Assembly (NCBI RefSeq): GCF_000611645.1
Contig: NW_014012929.1
Span: forward strand, 1 to 14,117
Source of the DNA: Monoraphidium neglectum
Lineage: Eukaryota > Chlorophyta > Chlorophyceae > Sphaeropleales > Selenastraceae
Direction: 5' to 3'
DNA: 14,117 nucleotides
Shown here piece by piece: positions 1 to 9,018 of the stretch. Position 1 is the first letter of the stretch; each line of letters starts with the position of its first letter. The notes under the pieces are model-generated. The model was not told the origin of the DNA. It ran no database searches and was given only the letters and a program-made list of their open reading frames with translations. Both the position numbers and the translations under genes were made by a program.

Positions 1-343
1 GCCGCGGCCCCCGCCGCCGCCCGCCCCGCTGCTACTGCGCCTCATCCCCGTCAGCGTCCACCGCCGCGGCGGCGTGCGCGCGGCAGCGGCCGCGCTCTCG
101 GCAGCGCGGGCGGCCTGCAGGCTGTTCATGGGCATCACCGCTGCCGCGGCCGCGCCGCCGCCGCCGCCGCCGCATGCCTCGTCCTTGAGCTGTGCCAGCT
201 CAGCCATCAGCTTCTCGTGCAGCACCTTGGCGGCGGTCACGGCGAGGCGCGGGGGCCCGAGGCTGGTGGCGGTATCGGGCTGCTCGCCGGTGAGGAGGTA
301 CCTAGGGGGAGATTGTGTGTGTGTGTGTGTGTGAGAGAGTGAA

Positions 344-376
<33 letters not shown>

Positions 377-2463
377 GTGTGTGTGTGTGTGTTTGTGTGT
401 GCATGTGTGTGTGTGTGTGCAGCATCACAACGAATGAGGGGAGCATGCCGGCCTGCTGTGAGTGCAGGGCTCATAGCAGGGCGCGGCACGCGCAGCAGCT
501 GCAGTAAGGTGGACACAGGGATGGGCGGGACCGGGGGCGCTGTGCGGTCCCGCTGGGCACGCGCTCCTGCGCACCTGACTGGGACCGATGGGTCGAGCAG
601 CTCACTCAGCCAGGTGAACTGCACACAAGGATTGGGAGCAACGCATGCGCATCATAGTCAAGCGCATGTGAGTGTATGGTCAAGCTTTGGGCACAGGAAG
701 CCAGAAGGGGCGAACGGCCGGCGACCTGCGCCTGCTTGCGTCGCGTGTGAACGGCGACGATCCCGCCTGCTGGCGCGGGGATGTAAGCGGGACGGGTGGC
801 GCCCGCAGGCGCTGCGTCTCGCGCACACCTGCTTGCGCATGGCCAGGTGGTAGGGCAGGCGGCCGTAGTCGTTGCGCACGCCACGTGGGTCGCGGATGTG
901 GCGCGGCGGCGCGTGCTCGGGGCACAGCAGCCCGCTGGTCTCAACCTGGGGGCGTAGCAGGGGGCATTTGGTTGCGGTTGGTCGGCGTGCACCCGACCAG
1001 CCAGCCGGGAAGCATGGGGGGCGGCGACTGGCGGGCGTGGCAGGAGCCAGAGCGAGGGCACGCATGCACGAGCACCGTCACAGCGAGCAAGATGCGCCTC
1101 GCCCAGAAATCGCATGCTGTTTGCCACTCACAAATCCCTTGAGCAGGATACGGATGGCCTCGATGCTGCCCTTGGCGGCGGCGACGTGCATCGGTGTGTC
1201 CCCCGCATTCACGCTGGCCCAGTCCAGATCAGGGTATTCGGCCTGCGTGCGGCAGCGGCGCACGCGCGCGCGTTTCAGTCTGTTGCATGCAGCGGTCTGT
1301 TGCCCTGTGCGCGCGTTTCGTGTCGCAGAAGTGCCGTACAAAAACCTGCCGGGTGCAGCAGCTAGTGGTGAGCCCAGGGGCTGGCAAGGTGGCCCGCCAG
1401 TGCCGGACTGTATTATCCAGGGGCGGCAAATGCGTGTGGCGCACCAAGCGCCACGCCTGCCGCGCCGCGCTGCGCTGCGCCGGGTCCCACCTGCGCGTTG
1501 ATGTCTGCGCCGGAGCTGAGCAGCAGCTTCATCGCGTCGTACCGCTCCTCATGCACCGCATAGTGCAGCGCCGTCAGCCCTGCATGGTTGGCCGATGACA
1601 GCAGCAGCTGCCGCTCCGTCGGGCCCCGCTGCGCCGTGCCAGGCGCCGCCGGCGCGGTGTGGGCGGCCGCGCCGAGCAGCAGGCGCACGCAGTCGATGTT
1701 GCCGCCGATAATGGCGTAGTGGAGCGCGGTCTGGTGGCGGATGCGGTCGTGGATCAGGAGCATGGCGCCTGCAGAGTGGAGAGCGGGGCAAGGCAGCGGC
1801 CGATGAGGCTGACCAGCTGCAAGGGATGCCAGCATGCACCACGCCATGGCTGCACAGAGCATGCGGAAGCTGGATCAGTCCACCCGCACACATGCAGCCA
1901 CACGACTGCAACAACCAAGATTTCTCACCCACCCTGCTGCAGCAGCCACTTGACGACCTCTGTGTGCCCTCGCGCCGCCGCCAGCATCAGCGGCGTGCAC
2001 CGCTTGAAGTTGACCAGGTTGACCAGGCGCTTGACGGCCTCCTGGGGGCTGGGGCCCACCTTCAGGAGCGCCTGCACGATGAGAACGGCGCGAGCGGCGC
2101 TCAGCGGTCCGGAAGCGGTGAGAGCGTGCCGGCCGTCCAACCGCCCACTGCGCTCCGCCCTTGGGGCGCTGCTGTGTCGCGCCGTCGCCGTCACCGCACC
2201 TGCAGCTGATGACCCTCCTCCGTGTCCTTTGGCGCGCTGTATGCGGACTCCACGGCGTGCGCCATCGCCTTGAGGATCCCCAGCTGGCCGGATTTGGCGG
2301 CCTTATGCCAGACCGTGTTGCCACCAGAGAATGTGCTCCAGTACACAAACCCAAGGTTGTGGCGCAGGGCAGCGCCCACGTCTGCGACGTGTCCATCCTC
2401 GACCGCCTTGAGCAGCCGCCGTCCCTCGGTCTTCACGCCGCATGACGACTGCTCGGCTCCCAT
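1..2463 (-). CDS. Ankyrin-repeat protein, XB3/XBAT-like N-terminus (3' end outside window)
   Basis: Seven exons join with closed phases: 2463-2200, 2071-1933, 1768-1491, 1242-1132, 945-829, 618-575 and 301-1 (open at the edge), giving 418 codons. All six introns are GT-AG. About six or seven ankyrin repeats are visible: near residues 48-72 (NTVWHKAAKSGQLGIL), 110-135 (TPLMLAAARGHTEVVKWLL), 144-166 (TALHYAIIGGNIDCVRLLL), 196-226 (GLTALHYAVHEERYDAMKLL), 239-264 (DTPMHVAAAKGSIEAIRILL) and a degenerate one at 289-312 (NDYGRLPYHLAM). The start at 2463 is the first in-frame Met and gives MGAEQSSCG, fitting an N-myristoylation signal (Gly2, Ser6) with Cys8 available for palmitoylation. An MGxxxSCG-type start followed by ankyrin repeats is typical of plant XB3/XBAT RING E3 ligases, so membrane-anchored substrate binding is plausible. 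No RING cysteine/histidine pattern occurs before the edge; the last 100 residues are a helix (AAKVLHEKLMAELAQLKDE) and then Gly/Ala/Ser-rich. The ankyrin fold is sure; the E3 assignment is inference. Confidence 0.85.
313..420. repeat. (TG)n/(CA)n microsatellite in ankyrin-gene intron 6
   Basis: A nearly pure TG tract (CA in the sense of the gene), interrupted near 333-342 by GAGAGAGTGA and by a few C and T changes. It lies wholly inside the 574-302 intron, ending about ten bases before the TCCCCCTAG acceptor, so it occupies the space of the polypyrimidine tract. Confidence 0.95.
1132..2463 (-). other. Ankyrin-repeat block (exons 1-4)
   Basis: Exons 1 to 4 (2463-2200, 2071-1933, 1768-1491, 1242-1132) hold the clear repeats. 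Intron positions do not respect repeat borders: the third repeat is split after KWLLQQ by a phase-1 intron and resumes as GAMLLIHD, which confirms that junction. Between the fourth and fifth repeats there is a loop of about 25 residues rich in Ala, Thr and Pro (167-195), longer than a normal ankyrin hairpin. Confidence 0.85.
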
Positions 2464-3415
2464 CGCTGCTGAAAGCGCGGCGCGCGCCGAGCTCCTGCGG
2501 CGCCCGTCAGCGCCGCCTGGCGGCGGCCGCCCTCACGAGCCAAAGGCGGGAGGGCGCCCGATACGCGCTCGTGCCGTCTGCGCTTTGCTCTGGCTTCAGC
2601 CTGGGGCAGCAGATGTGGGGCAGGAGCGCGGCCCACGGTGTACGTATGCGGTCAACAGGCGCACTGCTGCCCTGCACTTGACGTCGCCTGATCTTGATGC
2701 GAGGGTCAGCCCGCCACAGCTGTATCAGATACCCTGATGACGCAGAGTATTTTGCTCAGGCTGACATCCCGCGGCGTGCTCCGCCGTGGCTGCAGCCTTA
2801 CCCCACGCTGATCCGACAATGCCTTTCCAAGCACTCTCTATAGTACAATAATAATACTCAAGTAATACGGCAATCTGAATAGTCCAACGCAGGAAAACGG
2901 AAAAACTCTTCTGCCGACTGCCGCGCAATCAAATAACAGTCCTCTTCGCGCCTACTCACCGTGAATGAGGTTGAATTATAGTGCAACAACCAGTCCCTAC
3001 AGCCTGACGGCGCCAGGGCGAGGATCCGACGTGCTGGCCCTTGGGTCGTGAAAACCAGCCGTCTCACAACAACTTGTGCTTGCGTTGAGCTAAGCGGAAC
3101 TTTCGATGCGGTATACGTGATACGTCATGCAGTTGGCGGATTGGCGTGCTGCCTCTGGGATTCGCAGGGACGCAGCACCTGCCGAAGGCACCCGGACCCT
3201 TACTGCAGGCACAATCGTCGTGGAGTTGTCATCCACCCGACCACCCTCACACTTCTGAGGCCCCCCCAGCAATGTCTGCGCCGTCCCTTATTTACTTTCC
3301 CCCGTCGCATGTTGCGGCCGGCGGGACAGGGCATATGTAACCACAGGGCTGGGCCGCAGCCAGGCCGAGACAACCGGGGGATCCAGCCGCCGCGACGCAA
3401 GGGGCGCCGCTGGCG
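2464..3415. other. Spacer between CEP164 stop and ankyrin-gene start
   Basis: This 952-nt stretch has no open frame with a recognisable product. It should hold the CEP164 3' UTR and the ankyrin-gene promoter and 5' UTR. From about 2820 to 2995 it is visibly AT-richer than the rest, with ATTACTTGAGTATTATTATT and CTATAG on the minus strand. I found no minus-strand TGTAA, the usual chlorophyte poly(A) signal. Confidence 0.6.
2469..2959 (-). other. Possible 5'-UTR intron of the ankyrin gene
   Basis: A textbook donor (TTCACG|GTGAGTAGG) at 2959 and an acceptor (GCGCTTTCAG) at 2470-2469, only five bases before the ATG at 2463, would frame a 491-nt intron with the leader exon above 2960. It is supported by site quality only. 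Confidence 0.35.
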
Positions 3416-3544
3416 TCACCGCACCGCACCAACCGCCCTGCCGCTGGCGGCGAGCTGCTCACGGAAGCCCTTGAGCCAGTGTGAGTGCTCACGCAGCATC
3501 GCCTGGCCCATCTCCCGCTCGTCCTTCCATCGTGTGAGGAAGTC
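3416..3544 (-). other. CEP164: CEP164 terminal exon (exon 14, minimal extent)
   Basis: It encodes [20 protein letters not shown] then [15 protein letters not shown] and ends in TGA at 3418-3416. The DFL..W and (H/R)WL pairing resembles the end of vertebrate CEP164. The acceptor at 3546-3545 (ACCCTGCAG) closes phase 0 with exon 13. An upstream acceptor (TTGCAG, exon from 3591) would add LRPRIATLQ, which also looks family-like, so the left edge may be wrong or a small exon may be missing. Confidence 0.7.
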
Positions 3545-6500
3545 CTGCAGGGTTGCAATCCGTGGGCGCAGTTGCAAGGAATGAGCGCGGGCTGCAATGG
3601 GTGAGCGCCCGCAGCGTTGGGGGTGTGCGCGTGACGGGCTCAACTACAGTGACGCAACGGCAGAGAATATGAGGGCCTGCAGCTTCTGCCAGGTGCTGAT
3701 GCGAGCCGCAAACCCTTTGCCAGCAGTTCAACAAGGCCTGCAACCCCTTGAGACGCCCACCAGACTGGAATAGCTGGTCCCGCCGTGCAGCATGGCGTCC
3801 TGCTCCCACGGCTGCTGCTGCTGCGGCTGCTGCTGTTGCTCCCGGCCCGGCTGTCGGTCTCGGGGACCCCCGCTAGCATCGACTGCCTCGCCCGACGCGT
3901 GCGGGCCCTGGGGCGGCACCACTGCTGTCCAGGGCTCCGCTTCCGCTTGGTCTGCTTCGCCATCCTGCACCCATGTGCCCCAAAAGGCTGGCGGCTGCTG
4001 CCGCTGCTGCTGCTGCCGAGGGTGGTGCTGATGCGTGCCGAAACCTTGCCCGCTGCGCAGGCCTGGCCGGCTGTGCACCAGCGTGCCCAGACCCCAGCTG
4101 CTGCCAGCGGGGCCCCAGCCGTCCAGCGGCTGGTGTGAGTACCGGTCAGCAGGCGCGGTGGCGCTCAGGTGACCGCTGGCTGCGATCAGCGCCCCCTCCA
4201 GGGCCGCGCGTATACGGCAGAACGAGTCCGACACGCCCGCGTCGCCGCCCAGGCTGCCGCCGCCCGCGGCACCCAGCGAGCCCAGGGCATGGGCTAAGCT
4301 GCCGGGTGGCTGCTGCTGCTGCAGGAGAGGCCAGGAGTCAGCCAACCCGTTGCGGCTGCAGCTGCCGCGCAGTTGGTGCTGCGGCGGCCAGGTGGGCGCC
4401 GCCCCAGGTGGGGGCGCACTGCCCTCGCGCATGGCCTGCGCGCGGTGGCTGAGGATGGTGACATGGCTCTCCAGGTCCTTCACCTGGGGAGAGCCAGAAC
4501 AGGAGCAACAAGGGCCAGGCGAGGCCGAGGCCGATTGGGAAGAGAGCGATGATGAGGGATGGCAGACCGAAGGAAACATGTTGCATCTAACCGGCACAAG
4601 GCATAGAAAGAAGGCGAGCGGCGCCCCGTTGACAGGTGGCGCGCGCCGCCTGGCAGGCCGCGCGCAGCAGCCGCACCTGCGCCTTGAGCGCCTTGAGCCG
4701 CCGCGTCTTGCCGTTAAGCTCGTGCACCTGCTGCTGCAGCACGCCCTTCACGCGCCGCAGCTGCGCCGCCGCCGCCGCCGAGCCCCCGCCGCCGCCCTCC
4801 GCCCCGCCGCTGCCCGCGCCGTCGCCGTCGCCGCGCCGCCGCGCCTCGAGCGCTTCGTAGTCGCTGCGCCACTGCGCCTGCGCGGCCAGGATTGCCTCCT
4901 GCCGCTCCCGCACGAAGCGGCGCTGCTGCTGCAGGAATGCACGCGCGCGGGACAGCAGGGCGCCGTAGTGGCGCAGGTCGAGCCCCAAGGCCTCAAGTGC
5001 TGCCGCCGCCGCCGCCGCCGCCGCGCCCGCCGACCCGTTGCTATGCCGGGCGGCCGGCGGCGACGCGCGGCTGCGGCGCGCGCAGCGCTCTCGGGAGCCG
5101 CGGCGGGCGGCGGGCTGGCGCTGGCTGCGCGCGTTGCGCCGGCCCCCGTCCTCGTCCGCCTCGCTGCCGCTGCTGCTGTCGTTGCTGCCGCTGCCGCTGT
5201 CGCTGCTGGTGCTGGTGCGCAGCGGCCGCAGCCGCCGCAGTCCGTCATCCCGCTCGCTCCCGCCGGGCTCCCGTGCAGGCACGCCGCCGCGATCAGCGGC
5301 GCTCCGCCGCCCACCCTCCTCAGCCGCGCCCTCGCCGGGCGCGTCCTGCTCAGGCTTTTGCGGCAGCCGCAGCGTCGAGGCGCGGCTGCCGCCTTTTTGT
5401 GGGGGCTGGGCGGCGTCGGGCGCTCGCCGCTCGCCGTGCGCGGACGCAGTTCCCATGCCGCGGCGCATGCTGGGTGCGCTGTGGGAGTCGAGCCAGTCGT
5501 GCACCTGCAGGCAGCGATGCGTGTTGTGGTCGAGCCCCGCAGCTCAGGGAACAGCCCCGCATGCCAAGAGCCTCACATAGAGCCTGAGCGTTCACCAGTG
5601 ACAGCCACACAGGTCGACGTCACACAACAATGACAGCCCACCTGTTCCTGCTCCGCCTGCCGCTCGATGCGCCGCCGCGCCGCCGCCAGTGCGCGCGCCT
5701 CCTCGGCCTCGATCTGCGCCCCCACGCGCAGCTCCATGGCGCGCCGCTCGCTCTCCAGCAAGCGCAGCTCTGCGGGAGGCGTCGGGCGTGGAGGAGTACT
5801 AGAAAGTGACGCGGGCGCCCGCGCCTTCACGAGGCGACACGCCGGCGTGTTGTTACGAGGGCTGTGAAGCGGCTAAGGCCAAAGCAGTTGGCAACAAATA
5901 AGGGGCGCATGCGTGCCACCCCGCCTCACCTTCCTCCGTCAGCAGACCCTTTGCGGCGGCGTAGCTGTCGCGAGCGGCAGCGTCCAGGCGCTGCGACACG
6001 CCCGCCAGCTCGCTCCTGGTGTGTGTGTTTGGGGGGGATTTCGTGTGGAGAGGGGGGCCGTCACTCTGAGGGCACGCAGCAACACACCGGAGAACAGGTG
6101 GGCACACCTCAGGGTCCGCACGCACGCAGCGGCAGGTGATGGAGCGCTGTGCAGGCAAGCAACCGGGCAGCCGTGCGCGCCGGCCCCCGGTTTGAAGCAA
6201 GGCGGGCAGCCGACCTGCGCGCTGCCAGCGCCGCGTCCGCCTGCTTCAGCGCCGCGGACGTGGTCCCCAGGTCGGCCGCGGCGTCCGCCAGCGCCGCCTT
6301 GCGTGACGCGAGCTCGGCCTCGGTTTCGTCCAGGGCGCGCTTGGCGCTGCAGGGGGGCGGGGAGAGGGCAAGGACAGGCAAGGGCCGCGCGTCGTGCGCG
6401 CTGTTGCCTGCAAGAGCCAAATTGTGCTCTCTGCAGCCACCACCAGCGACGAGACCATATGGCGACCGCCGGTGCAGCCTTTGGCACCTGCTGACAAGCC

Positions 6501-8426
6501 ATCAAGGCCGCCCGCCGGCCCAAGACAACAGCCACCCACCGCTCGAGCCGCCGCTCCGCGGCCTCGAACTCGGCGTCCGACTTGCGCCGCAGCGCGTCGC
6601 TCAGCCCCGCCTCGAGGCGCCCCGACTCGGCCTTGCGGCCGGCGACGTCGGCGGCGAGCCGCTGCAGCTGCGCGGTGCGCGCGGAGACCTCGCGGTCGAG
6701 CGCCTCCAGGGCCGTCTGCGGGCAGGTCGAAAGCGAAGCCTCGAGGTCAGGTCAGGTCATTCAAAGTGGAAGCGCGCCGCGGTGCCGAAACATGCAAGTG
6801 CTGGCTGGACGGAGGCTCGCAGCACGGGTGCTTGGGCGATGCAGTGGCGCGAGGGGGTGAGCAGCGGAGCGAGCGCGAACAGACAGGGTGGGCGGGCGCG
6901 CCGCGCGGGCCGCACGCGCACCTGCCGGCGCGCGCAGTCGTCCTTCAGCGACTCGAGCCGCCGCCGCGCGAACGCCAGCTCCGCATTGCTGGCCTGCTGC
7001 TCCGCCGCGGCCGCGACCGCCTCTGCCTCCAAGCCGGCCAGCTGCCGCTTGGCCGCGGCGGCCGCCGCCTCGGCGGCCGACGCGGACGCCTCGGCCTCCG
7101 CCGCGCGGCGCCGCCGCTCGGCGAGCTCCGCATCGGCCGCGGCCAGCGCGTCCTGCTCTGCCCGAACCTGGCGCTGCAGCGCGGCGAGCCGCTGCTGCTG
7201 CTCCTGCTCCTCCTCCGCCCGCCGCCGCGGATCGCCTGCGCCACCGTCATGCCCCGCCGCCGCGGCGGCCCCCGCCGCGCGCTGCTCGAGCTCGAGCAGC
7301 AGCGCCGCCTTGGCCGCGACCGCGCCGTCCAGCTCCTCGAGCTCGCGCCGCCGCGCCTCGAGCCGCGCCGCCGCGTCGGCGAGCGCGCCGTCCAGCTCGC
7401 CGCCCAGCCGCTGCAGCAGCTCCGCGCGCGCGGTCGCGCGGTAGCGCTCGCCCTCGGCCGCGACCTCCCCATCGATCCGCGCCCGCTGCTCCTCCAGCAG
7501 CCGCCGCAGCAGCGCGCTGCCCTCCGCGGCGGCCCGCTCGCGCGCCGCCTCCTCCACGCTCTCACGGACACCGTCGGCGCCGCCCGCGGCGCGGCCCGCG
7601 GGCGCCGCCGCCGCGGCGAGCGCGGCCTGCGCATCGGCGAGCGCGGCGCGCTGGCGCTCTACCAGTGCCGCCAGCGCCGCCTCCTGCGCGTCTGCCGCCT
7701 CGGCCTCGCGCCGCCGCGCGGCCTCCTGCACCTCGGCAGCCAGCTGCTGCTCGTGTGCGCGCTCGCGCTCGGAGTACTCCTGCCGCAGCGCCCAGAGCCG
7801 CTGCGCGTGCGCGGCGTCGAGCGCGGCGCGCTGCTCTTGCGCCTCGGCCTGCAGCTGGCGCTCCCAGCGTCCGCGCTCCTCTTCCAACCGCTGCCTGCGA
7901 GGGCGGCGTGCCGGCGAGGCCAAGCACATCGGCAATCACAGGGGCACGAAGCAACAGCATGCGTAGCTCGGCACTGCAGCTCGGGCGCATTGCAGCACGC
8001 CATCCAGACTGTGCCGCAGCCGTGATTCATACGAGGCCACCTCACACCTGACGCGCCGCCGCTGCTCCTGATCCGACACCTCCTCAGCGACGCGCCACTC
8101 TGACACCTGCGACGCCGCCTGGGCGCCGCCCAGCGCCCCGCCCAGCGCGCCTGCCTGCGACGCCGTGCGAGACAGCGTCGGCGTAGTGACCTGCGCGGGG
8201 GGGTCAGGACAGGGCTTTGAGGCGGTGCGGTGCGACGCCGCGATCTGCATCCTATTGACGCGGATGTACATGGCGGCATGCCCCACAAGGAGCGTGGGGC
8301 ATAGTCCCAGGAAAGCAGGCACAAAGCTCTACCCCTCTTGCCGCCCACCTGGCTTGACTGCTCGGCCCTGCTGGCGTATGACACGACTGTTGTTAGCTCT
8401 GGCTGCGATGGGCCAGCTGCAAACGC

Positions 8427-8477
<51 letters not shown>

Positions 8478-8982
8478 AAGGAGCAGTTGCTGTTGTTGCT
8501 GCATGTGCTGTGGATACTGCTGCTGTGCGGGTTGTTGGTGGTGATGGTGGTGATACTGCTGCTGCTGCCGTCCGGCATTCAATGCCACTGGTGAGTCCAC
8601 TGCGCTTGTCGCGATGCTATGCACGGTCGAAAGTGTGCTCGTAGGCGACTGCTGCTGCTGCTGCGGCGGCGGCGGCAGCAGCGGTGGCTGCTGTTGCTGG
8701 CCGGCCTGGGGGGTGCTGACGAATGCCGGAGGAATGCCAAACTGCAGAAATCCGCTAGGACGGGGTTGCTGCTGCTGTTGCGCCTGCTGCTGCTGTTGCG
8801 CCTGCTGCTGCTGTTGCGCCTGCTGCTGCTGCTGCTGCTGCTGCTGCAGGATCAGGGCGTGTTGCTGTGCGGCCAGCTGCTGTTGCGATGCCAGCTGTTG
8901 CTGCTGCTGCTGCTGCTGCTGCTGGAAGGTTTGCTGCTGCGCTGCCGCCTGCACCAGTTGCTGCTGCTGTGGATGCAGAAGT

Positions 8983-9018
<36 letters not shown>

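Noticed and set aside
2725..3067. Minus-strand frames of 67 and 69 codons in the AT-richer patch
   Set aside because: Short, unrecognised, overlapping each other, and crossing a strong splice donor; more likely leader or intron.
3048..3584. Plus-strand 178-codon frame
   Set aside because: Overlaps the CEP164 last exon antisense and has no recognisable domain or splice structure.
4350..5633. Plus-strand 427-codon open frame
   Set aside because: Antisense to CEP164 exons 12 and 13 and it runs through introns; Ala/Arg-rich low complexity only.
6394..8025. Plus-strand 543-codon open frame, and similar long plus-strand frames at 6888-8051 and 6149-7444
   Set aside because: They are antisense to the CEP164 coiled-coil exons; composition is Arg/Pro/Ala from GC-rich DNA with no domain, and the minus strand explains the region fully.
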